A stretch of 64,000 bases of DNA, taken from positions 199,501 to 263,500 of the forward strand of contig JAQGDQ010000109.1 of NCBI GenBank assembly GCA_030141605.1. The letters are read 5' to 3'. Both the position numbers and the translations under genes were made by a program. The DNA comes from Tubiluchus corallicola (taxonomy: Eukaryota; Priapulida; Priapulimorpha; Priapulimorphida; Tubiluchidae). Position 1 is the stretch's first letter. Each line of letters starts with the position of its first letter. The notes under the pieces are model-generated. The model was not told the DNA's origin and ran no database searches. It was given only the letters and a program-made list of their open reading frames with translations. Shown piece after piece: positions 35,479-48,688 of this stretch.

Positions 35479-38425
35479 AATAACTTTCGATCACGCGATA
35501 TAAGGTGGCGCCGCAACGCGAGCAGAAACGTTATGAAATGCCCAATCATTATCTACGGTCATAGATCCACGATCTGTCCCAAGACACAGAAATGATGTTT
35601 TGAACTACCAAAGTAGAAAAACATTTCAGACTGACTATTTTATACATGTAAATTTTTAACAGTCAAGCCTAATGCACACAAAACGATCATATTTTTAATT
35701 TGTTTCTTTATGATTATGTCAAAAGTTTCTGACTGTTTTACTTGCTAGAGGCTAAATTATCCGAGTTTTCAGAAGATGAATTTAGATGAATTGCACTTTT
35801 GTTTGTATACGTCTGGAAAACATTCGCTATCCAAGTCTTATATGAAAGAAAGATCAGTACACATTTCTTTCCTAAAACTGGTGTGCCCCAAAATAATGAT
35901 TGTTCAATGTTTTTCAAGCCCTGTTTGTTCACATTTTATTATGCTGCTGGTGGTACAAAAGCTTGTTCGAAAGTATTTTAAACTCAAGTCGAAGTCGAAA
36001 TGCTGAAATTCGATGATTTTCCTGACATTTAAGAAATACAACAGAATTTGAGCAAGTCTCACAAAAATTATAGCTCGTTCGGAAAAATCCACCTAAAGAT
36101 CCATAACGCAAAGACAAAGTATTACAACTTCTGGCTGGAGATCACTACGTTCGAAAAATATAAATGTCCAGCATGAACTGTAGACTGTCAGAATCACCGG
36201 GGAATACGGCAGGTTAATGGCTTAAGACTTCTGGATTGCAAGAAGAAAGCCCTTATTCAAGTCCATGCTATATTTCAACGTTTCATATTTCCTAGCTTTT
36301 AAAAGTAGTAGGAAAATTTAATTATCATAGATTTGTATCATTATTAATAATAATCTCGACAGTAAATTACGTTACCGTGTGTCGTGTGTTTAAGCAACAT
36401 ACATAAATTTGTTCCGTCCTTAATTACAAGGCGAAACAGTCATCTCTAGATCTGCGAAAAAAATAGTGACGTAGAGCCACTAGAAGATTTTAGCGGATAT
36501 TGTCCCATATAAAAATGCTGTGAATAAGAAACAATATGATAATTGAAATAACTGAAACACCGTAGCTGCTAATATCTTACAATCATTTCAAAACGTTGGT
36601 AAATCCCATTATAGATCTACTAGAAGTTAATTTTGACAATAGTAAAACGAAAACACTATTATTTCTTTTACTGAAGCGAAAATTTGACTGAAAGGAAAGA
36701 AAATTTACGTGTGAAAAACTTGGGCTGAGATTTTTATTGTATCACGAAACTTTTATTATTACAGTTTTAATGTTTCAGATCTCTGTTAGACCAGTGTTCA
36801 ACCATTCCTTGTAATCAAGACAAACAATCATTCAATTCAAATAGCTTACCTTCGTCCAAACATTTCCAAGTGTTAACTTCTTCGAGCGAAAGTAATTAGT
36901 AACAACCTGGATTAACTTTCTAATTAACTCAAGCCTATCTTAGTCAGTTGAATTTTGCTTAAAAGGCAATAATTAGTTTGTCCTACCAGTAGTCTTGCAT
37001 TTAAGTTTTAGACTAACCTGCAAGTTGTAAACGCTCTGAAGAGACTTTTGTATAATCACGAACTGCAAATACGAGGAATTAGGACGTTCTGTTTTTCCTT
37101 CAATTTCAGTTGTAATGACTGTAATATTAATTCTCATCTTACTCGTCTTTCTTTAAATAAAAACCATTTCACCACGCACGCGAAGGAAAAAAATTTTTTA
37201 GCAGAAAACGGGGGTGTAATTGTGAATTCCCTAAAGTACTTTACAGAGAAAGGTTTTTGCGCGTCTAAAACGATGACGTACAAATGACTTAAATTGGAAG
37301 AACACAGACGACCCAGCTTTGCCCTTGCACTCACCCGTTTATTTTCTGACCAGTGCTTGGTCGTCGCCGTGGCCACTGCTTGATGGACTGCCAAATAATC
37401 TGATGTTAAACATTTGTTATTGATTCCGTAACGAGAGCAAGAACTGTTAGCGAAATATTTACGTAAACGTGGGCCACGTGTAAGTAAAGCCAGATCCTAA
37501 CCCCGGCAATCAGAGCCATGTGCCGCACTGGAAGTCCATTACCCGTCACTTTTCCGGGTTCTTCTCTTTGCTTGTGCAATCTGCTATGCATTTGGGGACT
37601 TAGCAAGGTTCACATTCTTGGTGTTATTACGAAAAGTGCGGCTGCCCAATTAGCAACTGAGAGATGGAGAGTCTTGTGCCGGCCAAATTAGCTATCAGCT
37701 GACCGCTCACTGAGATGTTTATTTTATAGGTAATCATGTCAGTTTGTTTTCGCAGAAATAGCTGCTACTGATAAATGTTTTCTAAGTATATCATCATAAA
37801 CAGCAAGTCAGGTACATCTCTAAATGCGTGTTTTCTTTTAGATAGGCAAATTCTATAGGTTAGTTACTCCTTTAGGTTAGTTATAAAACCAAATTTAAGG
37901 CACCGAATTTCTTAACGTGAGAAACTATGAAAAATAAATTTTTCAAAAACGCAAATTTTTGCTCTTTAATCTACACGTAAGGACTAAGTAATCTATAAAA
38001 TTTGCGCACCTAATTGAAAAAGCAGATTTAGGAATTTATCTGACTTAGTATTTATGATGGGTAAAACGCAATGTGCGCAGAAAGTGTCTGATGTTCTTAT
38101 CCAGCATTTTTGTGCGTTGTTTATTTTTATTTATATTATGGGAAGCATTAATACGGTTAAAGAAATGCCGGTCAGTTATATGTGTGATATTAAGCAGAGT
38201 GCTAGTGTGCTTCAATCTAGTAAGACATGAAATGTATGGTACTGAGTAGTGCCTTGGTTTCGGAACTGCAATTAATTAACTCATCATGTTTGAAGTATTT
38301 TCACTTATTTGTTTCTATCGAGGGCTTTTAAACAATTTCAGCTGAACGCCTATCGCAGATGTCTGCCCTCCAATATTCCTTATTCTAGGTACAAGAGGTT
38401 TAAAGTTATTCAAGGTATGATGAGT

Positions 38426-38443
38426 TACCCTAACCCTAACCCC
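38426..38443. repeat. Short interstitial telomere-like repeat
   Basis: Two and a half units of CCCTAA (ACCCTAACCCTAACCCC). It is short enough to be chance, but a longer patch occurs at 44795. Confidence 0.5.
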
Positions 38444-39161
38444 AATTTTTTAAAGCCCAGGTTAGCGCTAACCCACACATAAGTACCTTAGATACTTATG
38501 AAGGAAAATAAAATTTAACTCAAATATCTAAGAGGAGCCGAATGACAATCGAAAAGCTCACCGATATCTAAGGTCCTTTACTCTTTGACCAAGATTAACG
38601 TTAACTACACCATTTTCAAGGTCCCTACCATGGCATACCTTGTGGATTTGCCACTCTGTCTGCTTCAGTTTCGAAGTTGTTCAGTGTTTTAATTTTAACT
38701 AACTTATGTCCTGTATGTTTGACCGTTTGACAAACTGTCTTACATCGGATGTCTACCTCGCAAGTTTGACGTTTTTGTACTTTGCATACTACGGTTTTGG
38801 AGTTGTGCAATGTTATTATTTGAACTGACCTATGTCCTGTGTATCCTTGACCTTTTGATCGATGTCACTGTTCACGATACCTTTGTCGGTACCTCTATAC
38901 TCCAGGGCATATCCCAGTTTTTTAAAAGGTACACAATACCCGTTTCACAATATCTAAATACTTCTGAAAAAATTTGAAAGAAAAGTCCTACGATGAGTTG
39001 AATTGCAATAAAAAACGGACCAGTGTCTAGTGTCCCTGACTCTTTGCCTGAGTTTAGCGTTCACCATATCAAGGCCCTACTCTGGGTGTCTACCTTGCAA
39101 GTTGTGACTATATCCACTTGTGAGTGGCATCTTAAGAGAACTAATTGTCTAGAAAATAATA

Positions 39162-39251
<90 letters not shown>
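39162..39251. repeat. (GAT)n microsatellite, about 30 units
   Basis: Ninety bases of perfect ATG/GAT/TGA triplets. All six frames stay open or nearly so by composition alone and would give poly-Asp, poly-Met, poly-Ser or poly-Ile, so it is not taken as coding. Confidence 0.95.
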
Positions 39252-39253
<2 letters not shown>

Positions 39254-40496
39254 ACATTCATCAGCATATGAGTTCTCGCGAATCAATTTGATGCCGCAGT
39301 CGGAAAATAAACAGTCAGAAATTAAATTTGTGATAACGGTCTTCTTTGACGGCAATTACTGTTATAGATTTAAAACTATAAGCCCGTTTTCATTTGATAT
39401 ATATGTATATAAGCGCCTTGTGTCAATGTAAGCAATTTTAGCTTGAGCTAAGAAATTGGCCTAATAATATTGCTAATTTCCCTAGTATATAATTTATTGT
39501 ATAGTATAGCACCACAATGCCTTTCAACTTAATAACGCGATAACCAAGTCACGAAGATTGTGTACCTGTAATTAACGAGAATAATCATTTTTGCTTCGTG
39601 TTCTGATTGGCTGATCGCTCGCGAGGTATACATGAATCCAGGCAAGTAATCGGCACTGATCAGAAAAACTTTCCAAACGTTTTAATGGCTCCATATTATA
39701 TAACGGCGATAAATTTGAGTAGGTCTATAACGCAGCGAAATTATTGTCGTGCAGCAAGAATGTGTGAATACGTACTTATTTTTCAGATTTCAACAATAAT
39801 ATTACCGTTTACTGTTTTGTGTAGCCAATGGTCAGTTTTGCATAATTGTAATAAATAAACAAACGGTTCTAATCAGTATGCAATATAACAAATAGAAAAA
39901 GACCTAAAATAAAGTCAATAGCTTTTCGCAAAAAAGCAATTTAATTATCTAAAGTTCCACCTAGACCATTGCATGCCTGGCCGATATTTTCTGGGTAAAT
40001 AAAGAACTCAACTTGTAAATTTATTCAGGTTCTCCTACTTATTACAGAATGATGAATAATAAATCATCAGGGCAGCGGTAGTGTTTGGAGTACTTTTGGC
40101 ATAATTACCTCGCCATGGTGACGTATTGATTAATCAAAATGACGTAAATAAATGGCTTCGCGTAAGTTTTAATAACTTTGTCCTTGGTTAGAACGGGTAG
40201 TTCAACAACGAGTATGCATTGTGTGCTACGTATTAACATAGATAACGAAGAGTTTGTGCAAGTTTGTCGATTTTTACCCAACTTTATTACTCCTTAATGA
40301 TTTCAGTAATGTAAGCTAAGCAGTAAAGTCTTCAAAGAAGTCGGTACCAAAGAATATACACTTCTCTTTTTCTCAAACAGATATATTACACTTTAAACGG
40401 AAGATTGATATATAACTTGACATTGTGTACGAAAAAAAGTGTATCCGGATGCGAATATACCATAAACTACGTATTAGTGACCGTTTTTACGTAAGC

Positions 40497-40760
40497 AGAC
40501 AAATAAGCAAACAAGAATTAACGATGGTAAGCAAATTACCAAGTTACAACTCTTAACAATTAACCAATGGCGGTAAGTAGCCGACTAATCATCAGCCGTC
40601 TAACCAAACAACCAACCCCAATCATTTAATCGCCCACCCAAGCAACCACAAATTGACCGCCATTTGGTTTAGCCAACCAGCCAGGAAGATAATAATTGCT
40701 GCTAATAGTTGAGCAAGCAACCGAGTAGCAAGCAAACAAACGAACGTTAACGAACAAAAA
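40497..40760. repeat. Degenerate AACC/AAGC tetranucleotide-rich region
   Basis: Many spaced copies of AACCAA, AAGCAA, AACGAA and related tetramers suggest a very old decayed simple repeat. A similar GAAC/AAGC-rich patch lies at about 41310-41405. Confidence 0.45.
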
Positions 40761-42879
40761 AGAAATAGGTGAGTGATTTTTAATTCTAGAGGTAATTACT
40801 ACTTTTTCTAATTTTTTATTGTTATTAATATTAAATAAGTATTGTTCATCTAGTACGTTTATTAGCGGTAACCAACTGAATTTGCCTGCGCATGCGTACA
40901 TTACAGCGAACACTTGTCAGGTAGAATATGAAATCCAAGCAGTTCAACTTGTGGTGAATAAGTGAGTTTGTTGTGTTGAAACTACAGCATCCGGAGGCGA
41001 GAACGACATAAGGTAAAATTGATACAAAACTTTTAGAAATGTTTGGGCTAAAACATAGTTTTTTGTTAAATTAATAATTTTATTTTAATTATTTTATTTG
41101 CGTAAACTTGTGCCTGGCTGACTTTACACACGGCTATAATATTATTAATAATCAGTCTGACTCAGTTGTGTCTACTATATGGATGAAGATTATTACGTTA
41201 AAAACGGCAACAGTGAAGGCTCTAAGCAGTGTTCACAATGCCACATAGAAACATATATAACTTACACATATATTTTCACAACTACAGTTACTGAAAAAAA
41301 ATTATTTAGAAAGGAGAACAAGCAAACGAATGAGTAAAGAAATAAGCGAACGTTCTGACTGAACGAACGAAAAAATATACGTAATAAACAAGAAAAAGAA
41401 CGAGGAAACAGACTTTGCCATACTTTTTATGTAAGCTCAGTTTGTTTAACATTATGCAGCTGCGGTATTGTGGTATTTACTACAGCAGCTTATAAGCACG
41501 ATGGAGCACAGCAAAACGTGATTCATGTTTTGTCTGCAACGCGCGCATTGAAAACAGCCTCTCTGATTTTTATTATTATGGAAACTCCGATTCAACTGCA
41601 ATGCAGTCGTTAGCTTTGAAGAAATGTCTAAGTTTGATTATCAAAATTAGGAGATCTGGAGTGAAATTTTCTCGTGCTCTGAGGTAAGAACCGCTTATGC
41701 AGCACATGGCCTCATCATAGGACCTTCAATTATGAGAACATCTGTTTCTATTTTAAAATTTAAACAGCTTCTGGGAAATTCAGTGTTACAGAATTATCGT
41801 AAAAACGCTTTGGCAGCTTTTTGTGTAGAGGAAGTGCTTCTGGTGACCTTTATAGGCAGCGAAAAGTGGCATTTAAGTTTGAGATTTAAGCAGTATGCAC
41901 ATTAATGTAATTAATAGACCGCTTACAAAATAAAGTTCGAAAGAGCTTACTGTATTTTAGAATATTTTAGAAATAACAAATTAGAAATTGTTAAGAAATT
42001 AGAGGAGCTAAAATAGGAAAGCTGCTTTACAAGTTATTCTTCAATACCTGGAAAACATACATTTTAGGCCACTAAAATGACATCTCTTAGTATCCAGACA
42101 GTCTAAAGTAACGATTATTATAGAATTATTAGAAATATAGAATGTATAAAGAAGTTATGGATTCCCATGCGTAAGTTCACTATTGAATGCTCATGGTTAA
42201 TCATGATTACCAGTTATGCATAAATTCGTGACATAATATTCATGCTAATATTAAATTTTATTTTATGCCTAAGTTCATATGCAGAAAGATTTATCGTCTG
42301 TACATAGGCTAGCGTTAAAAATAAAAACACAAATGTGAAGCCCAAGATAGCGTCACTAACAAGGCCGCAAACTTTTGCTTTATCAGTTTCTCAGTGGAAT
42401 GAATGATACCGCTAAGCAGTCAATTTGGAAACATATATTAAAACAGGAGGTGAAACAGAAAAAGAGTAAGGACTTAGTCGATAGTCCTATGTCAGTTGTC
42501 GTTAAACTATGATAGATGATAATGAAAAAGCGAATTTTAAACTTGGCATCAACAACAATAGTTTGTTTCATCCAGGATTGTGGGGCAGCAAAAACAAATG
42601 AAGTGCAAGTAAGCGTTAGGGGTTACCTTAAATGTAACGAAGATACACATGTGGATTAGTGAAATGATTATTACGCATTTCGGTATTCTGCCAGCCGAGA
42701 TGCAACATTCAAGTCTACATAATGTACCAAGGTTTGTGCAACCAGCTATTTAACAGTTGGTTGCAGGCAGTGGGACCAGCACATTCCATTACCTAAGATT
42801 GGACACTGAATTGTGTAAATGTGTCCTCCCTCACTGAAGTAAATCCGGGGCAGGACGGCAGTTGAAACCGCTCAGAAGT

Positions 42880-42950
42880 AGTTTTCCTGGTGGTCGCCCA
42901 TCCAATTATGGATCAGGATCGGCGTTAGTGGACTGACCGCTCCGCTGTTT
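42880..42950 (-). repeat. 5S rRNA-like fragment (SINE or 5S pseudogene piece)
   Basis: On the minus strand this reads a sequence close to the 3' half of animal 5S rRNA: the segment TTGGATGGGCGACCACCAGG matches the conserved TTGGATGGGAGACCGCCTGG region with only three or four changes. The preceding GATCCTGATCC-like part aligns more loosely. The 5' half of 5S is absent, so it is not a functional gene. A 5S-derived SINE or a truncated pseudogene fits best. Confidence 0.45.
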
Positions 42951-43919
42951 GTGCCCGTGTGACTGCCTTCATAGTTACGTAACTAAAAACTAGTTAAAAG
43001 GATCAGAAACTGATTTTCAATACCACGGCCCTTGGAGGCCGCTCGACAAAAAACCTGAGATAAGGAGAGCCTTTAAAAAGTAATTAATTATACAGAGAAA
43101 CTGCTACGACCCAGCCGGAATTTGAGAGTTGTCGTTTCTCGGTGCAAGTGAAATCACAGAAGAAATTCTTTATAGCGAACTTGTATCGCTGCGCGATCAC
43201 GTCATCTTGAAACATTCTTCTTGCGATTATGGATTTGTCTTGATGTTGTCGGTTTCTAGTAGCCTTCTAATACAACATCTGATCGGCTCTGACGATCGTG
43301 CAAAATTTTAACTGCTGAATATTTAATAGGGCGTTTACTCATGCATGGCTAAACCTTTCAACTAACCTCGAAGACTTTATATTATATTTCACAATTCCTC
43401 GCATGAAGGAACCGTATCAATGGAGGTTTTTGGTCAATAGTGAAGCCAAATTAGACTGAAATGAAATTTCAGAGTAAATCGTCACAAAACCTGCATATCT
43501 CCAGCGTGGTAATTCACTTTCTCGCTTGTGTATCCGGTCACATTCCATAAAATACATGACTAAATATCTTTTATGTAATCAGTTAACATAGACAGTGCAA
43601 TATGAAAAGCTCTGATAAAATAAAATTAAACTGTGTTCGTCTACGTGTTTTCTTCATCATTTTTTTCTCCATTAAGTGGGAGGGCACACATAATCATCAA
43701 GAACCAACAAGGTAGGCCAGATTAAGCAAGCTTTGTGCCAAACAAATTTTAATCTAGTACTTGTTACTTGTATCAGAAAAGCAGCACATACCTGAAATGA
43801 TCTAACAGAAAAATTGGATTACCTAAGTTATCAAAGGCTGATTGCGTAAAAATGTCTAATTGTGAGTAAAATAATACCAATGGGTTACCCGTTTATTGAA
43901 TTTTTTGCCTAATTACCTG

Positions 43920-44175
43920 GTCATTTAGACCACCATTTATTGGTGCCGTGAATGCCTTTTTTTCGTGAATACGTCATTTAGAACGCTATTTATCGTTGCC
44001 ATGTAACCCTTTTTCGTAAAGAATTAGAGTACAGAATAATTCTGTCGTGACGTTACAATATAGAAACTGGCTACAGGCTTATTACACGAAAAACAATAAG
44101 AATGAGAAGGAGATCTACTTCACAACGAAATAAACCTCTTTGTAGAGATACTTTGCAGTTTGCAAGCGAGCAACC
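43920..44175. repeat. Dispersed repeat copy 2 with ~52-base subunits
   Basis: It starts with two tandem subunits beginning GTCATTTAGA (43920 and 43973), each ending in a TTTTTCGTRAA-like string. It continues with ATTACACGAAAAACAATAAG and GTAGAGATACTTTGCAG. Order and sequence parallel 26671-26900. No coding capacity and no terminal repeats were found. Confidence 0.6.
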
Positions 44176-44794
44176 AAAAGAGAAAGCGTTTCGAAATTGG
44201 TTGATTTCACCTCAGTTGTAAACTATTAAAGTTTTTAAATAAATGCATTCATATTCTATATAATGAAATCCAGTTGAGAAAGAATCATTTTAGACACTAC
44301 TTTTTAACAGGTTGTGCTGTTTGTCAAAATAATGACGGAAAATAGATTGTTTTGTGTAGAATGTTGTCTTGCGCGTTGGCAATATATAAAATCAGCCAAT
44401 ATAGATGAACTTCATAGTAAACGTCAGTTTTCTAACAAATTCTGCAATTCGTCAAAACATTATCTGTCACGTGACAGAAAATAGTCGATATGATTTTCAC
44501 AGTAAGTAACTTAGACATCACGTACAGTAGGCGTATATACTGCGTCTGTGCGTATGTATGTATAAAATGTAGTTAGTAATAATTCATATAATTTGAAATT
44601 CTTGTTGGTGTGTAATAAAACGAATAGTGCCTAGTTTTTCCAAGAAACAGTGCGTTTTCTACCTCGAGATTACCTGTTCATCTTCGGATATATAACTACG
44701 TACAATGTTCATTGAACCATAATTACAAAAATTTAAAAGCACGGCAACAGCAAAAAAAAACGAATCCAGGTAAAAAGTCACAGCAAAAAAGAAA

Positions 44795-44843
44795 TAACCC
44801 TAACCCTAACCATAACCCTAACCCTAACTCCTATCCCTAACTC
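44795..44843. repeat. Interstitial telomere-like (CCCTAA)n array
   Basis: About eight CCCTAA units over 49 bases, with a few substitutions (CATAA, CTCCTAT) towards the right. TTAGGG is the usual animal telomere repeat. Its position far from any visible chromosome end suggests an interstitial insertion or a degenerate simple repeat. Confidence 0.8.
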
Positions 44844-46242
44844 TGACACTGGCCAAAATTAATTGTGGCTTTTTCCTAGCCGAAATCGGGATCTTTTTCA
44901 TGACTTTTTTCTTCTGACTTTATTACCGGTCTCCAAAAACCATGACGGATTAAATCAACAGAGAAACATTTACGGGAGACAAGATCCCCTTACACAAGGG
45001 CCTAATATTATTAGGCTAGCAGCACTATTGTGTTACTAGTGATAATCCCTTTAGGTCATAGACAGCCTGTTGCTTTCAAACTAAGCATTACATGTACATG
45101 TATAAGCCTACTTAATTCAAACATTTCGAATCAACTGTTTTGCAACTGATGCTGGGATCCTCCCAGCGATCACTCATAACAATCCAGCCTGCAAATTAAA
45201 ATCATAAAAGTTATAAGGAATTTTGTAAACGTTGGTTATGACGTTGAAATGTTTGTAAGCAGTTAAAAGAATGCACAGATTTTTAATTACTATGTTCACT
45301 TATCTTCACAAGAACAATCAAAAATGTCTGGCAGCATCACATGCTTCACTAGCAGACAAACTAAATACATGATAATAAAAAATCAGCAGCTTTACAACAC
45401 CTTGAGAGTTCCAAACCTTCTGTTGATCGATGTGCTGATGATAGTGACATTATTTGACTGCACAACATCGGAAAGTTTATTTAATCTATTAAAAACCAAG
45501 TGTTGAACAAAAATATGAAATGTTATCTGTTGGAATTGTTAAATAACAATTGAGTCTTTCCCGTTTGGATTTCTTTCATTGTATCGATCTAGAATGTTTT
45601 TGGTTTAAATTTTTAATAGTTTATTAATGAGTAGACAATTGTAGGATTAAGTGTTTAGACAGAGCATAGTGGATGACGTCATAATGATCTCAAGGATCAT
45701 AATTATAGCTTTCTTAGTGTTAATCGCAAAAAAAGAATGTGGAACTTTCCTATTCTTCTGGGCTCTTGTGAAGGTGTCTATATAAAAGAAGTCCACTTCG
45801 TCTATATAACCTTGTTCTTTACAAAGAGCCATGAAATTTTTTGTAAGCCCTCTGCGAAGGACCTGTACAATGGCTTTTTTGTGTGTATAGAGTTTGACGC
45901 GTTTCTAGTCCTTCGTAATTGTCTTGGAGGGAATTCCATAGCTCTTTGGAAAAAGTAAAAATTGTGTTACAAGGAACTGTCTTGTTTAGAAATTACTTCA
46001 GCCAAGCCAGATAACTAAGACGCACATGCACTTCTGAGATTGATAAATTTGATTATTGGTTATCCTCGGTCATATCATAAGAACTTATTATGTGAATGTA
46101 AATAAGACCTGCAATGTGTGCATGAGAATGTGCGAATTATGGGATTCATATAAATTATTGGTCATATTTAAAAGAAATAGTCAATTAGCTTTGGATTTGC
46201 AAGTCTACAGTGAAAGTAAAAAGTTTCGTACCGCGTACCCAA

Positions 46243-47241
46243 ATGAATCTAATGACTACACATTTGTTTGTGTGTGACATGTCGTTCTTGTTTCACGCAT
46301 GCCTGATTGCACGTATCCTAGCTTCTACAGTGAATATAAGTTCATTTGACAAATTTGTAAGAGTACTGACTCCTGAAAATATAAGTGAAAATGGTAAGGC
46401 AAGAATTAGTGGTGGAACAGAAGTTGCTGGAAGGGAATTTCCGTTCATAATTGGGATTCTTTTTAAACAAGGTGGGGGTTTTTGTGGAGGATCTCTCATT
46501 GATAACCTATGGGTATTAACTGCAGCTCATTGTCTTCATGATGTCGAGAAACCGGGAAAACACCTAAATATATATCTCGGAAGTAACATTAAATATGAGC
46601 CACTAGTAGCTCGTTATATTTACTGGTATAAGATTCATCCAATGTTCAACATGAGTAACAGAGAATGGTGGAACCATGACATTGCTCTTGTGCGAATGAA
46701 CGAGTCTGTAGAGTTTACCAATGAAATTAAACCTGCTACAATGCCTGCTCGTGCCAAATATACCTTCATTGATGAAGAGGTCACCATCACAGGATGGGGA
46801 CGTCGAGAGTCACCACCATTTGTCCAACGTCGTTTGATGAAGGCGTTGTTAAGAGTTTCCACTGAAGGTGATTGTTATTTGTTTAACAAGACGCTTTTTT
46901 TCTGCGCACATCATCCATTTAGGAGGAGTACTCCAGGTGATTCAGGTGGACCCATGATATTAACCAAAACAGGAGAGTTGATTGGTGTTATTAGCAGCGG
47001 CACGGGCTACTGCGATCCCTCGACAGGACATTGCTATGGTACTAATGAAACTGTGAATTCTGCTGTAAACATTTCTCATTATTTAGAGTGGATTGATTAT
47101 GAACGTTCAAAATTCGAGAACGAATCTGCATCTGTCACAGTTACATCTGTGCCTGACACTGCTCCAGTACAAGGCATGACGATGATAACTTGTATGATTA
47201 CTCTCTCTTCTGGATTGTCTTTCACTGGCGTTTACTTCTGA
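46243..47241 (+). CDS. Secreted trypsin-fold (S1A) serine protease, intronless
   Basis: A single uninterrupted frame encodes 332 residues from the first ATG (46243). The third in-frame ATG at 46279 has a better start context (G at -3) and opens directly into a signal peptide, MSFLFHACLIARILAS, so it may be the real start. The zymogen cleavage site is KAR|ISGGTE (Arg54/Ile55). The triad is His96 (LTAAHC), Asp146 (HDIALV) and Ser234 (GDSGGP). The usual Cys42-Cys58 and Cys168-Cys182 pairs are present (chymotrypsin numbering). Two features are unusual: the segment before the active Ser is RRSTPGDSGG, so Asp189 is replaced by Arg and Cys191 by Thr, and Trp215 is Ser (GVISSG). Cleavage specificity is therefore probably not trypsin-like. 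A hydrophobic C-terminal tail (GMTMITCMITLSSGLSFTGV) could be a GPI-anchor signal. The substrate is unknown. Confidence 0.92.
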   Translation: MNLMTTHLFVCDMSFLFHACLIARILASTVNISSFDKFVRVLTPENISENGKARISGGTEVAGREFPFIIGILFKQGGGFCGGSLIDNLWVLTAAHCLHDVEKPGKHLNIYLGSNIKYEPLVARYIYWYKIHPMFNMSNREWWNHDIALVRMNESVEFTNEIKPATMPARAKYTFIDEEVTITGWGRRESPPFVQRRLMKALLRVSTEGDCYLFNKTLFFCAHHPFRRSTPGDSGGPMILTKTGELIGVISSGTGYCDPSTGHCYGTNETVNSAVNISHYLEWIDYERSKFENESASVTVTSVPDTAPVQGMTMITCMITLSSGLSFTGVYF

Positions 47242-47387
47242 AATGACAGGCAAATTAAAAGAAAATATGTGCTTTGTATTACCTTCTTTATATTACCTCT
47301 TATATTTTGCTTTTAATACCAATTTGAGAAGTTTTTCACACATTTTTTTCAAGCTCACATTCACTATCGTTATCATCATCGTTTATG

Positions 47388-47405
47388 CACACACACGCAC
47401 GCACG

Positions 47406-47496
<91 letters not shown>
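47388..47496. repeat. (CA)n microsatellite
   Basis: About 109 bases of CA dinucleotides with a short CACG block at the left, 147 bases downstream of the serine protease stop. Confidence 0.95.
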
Positions 47497-47497
<1 letters not shown>

Positions 47498-48255
47498 GGA
47501 TTTAAACGTTTTTTTTTCAGAAAATATACTGTACATACGTTTATCAAGACTTTATCATTAGTTATTTTATCCTTGATTAGCAAAGTAAGTGTTAGAGTTG
47601 CCATTTTCAAATGATTGATAAATATGAAATGAAAAGGAAATGTGCCCACTGTGGCGAAACAGTTTATGCATTCCTACGAATACTAAAATTTTCGTGATAT
47701 AAAATGTGAACATTTCATTGTTCTGTCTTAGTTTTAAGGCTCTGAATATAATTTTGGCCGCAGATACTGCACAATTTTACGTTAGCCAATTAAATTTCTC
47801 TTATTACTGTCACGAATCGTGCTGTCCATTAAAGCTGCTTAAAGCTAATTTGGCAGAGAAAATTCTAGCAACTTACGTTTGACTGCATTCGTTTCATTTA
47901 CAATAATTTTTCGTGGATGTACGTGGCATATCAAAAGTATCTCTTAAAAATCTTTTTAAGTTTAGGTGTTGCTGATCACTTTATAAGCCTTATTACCACA
48001 AGAAGCGAAAAACTTGCATCCTTTAACAGATGCGCACTTACTAATCTTATAATCTTATCAATCCTATTTGCCTGTATGTTTGTATAACACCCTCTTGCGG
48101 CTAGAACCGCTGACTGAAGTTGAAGGTGTCTGTAAAAACCTAATTACTCTTACACAAACTGCGAGTATTAAGGCTTAATGATGGTCTAGCGTGTTCATGC
48201 TTACGTTACGTAAACTTGTATCACATTCTATAAAAATTCCTATTTTATAGAAACA

Positions 48256-48479
<224 letters not shown>

Positions 48480-48500
48480 TGAGAAATAAAGAGAAAAAGT

Positions 48501-48688
48501 GAAGGCGCGTGATGTGCAAATAAAACAAAAAGATTGACTAACTTATAAACATGCAGAAGTGAATTGTTTTAATGTCAGAATAAAACGTGAAATTGAATTT
48601 AGGATGAAATAAAATTTGCGAACAATGAGTATGATGCACCTTGGAGCCTGAGACTTGCACAGAACAAAACTGGTTGAAATACAAAAGC
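48501..48688 (+). repeat. Left arm of a 188-base inverted repeat
   Basis: By eye the arm is the reverse complement of 51172-51359 with a single mismatch. Weaker similarity continues inward for about 15 bases. The (GA)n array lies immediately outside it. The arm has no coding capacity. Confidence 0.93.

Larger units (their letters stand above)
35479..46242. other. Gene-poor 10.7 kb region
   Basis: The left end must hold the promoter of the PLA2G15-like gene and the right end that of the serine protease. No exon with a family match was found on either strand. Repeats inside it are listed separately: telomere-like patches, a GAT microsatellite, degenerate tetranucleotide runs, a 5S-like fragment and a dispersed repeat. 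Roughly 38520-39130 shows faint internal duplication, with two copies of an ACTCTTTGMCY...GTTMACYA...AAGGYCCTAC pattern about 445 bases apart. Confidence 0.45.

Noticed and set aside
39023-39431. Open frames with poly-Asp, poly-Met, poly-Ser and poly-Ile runs
   Set aside because: They are created entirely by the 30-unit GAT repeat; flanking residues have no family match.
45673-45680. TGACGTCA CRE-like site
   Set aside because: It is several hundred bases from any gene start, and the motif appears about three times in the window, near chance expectation.
47243-47649. Frames of Thr-His or Cys-Val repeats
   Set aside because: Direct translation of the (CA)n microsatellite.
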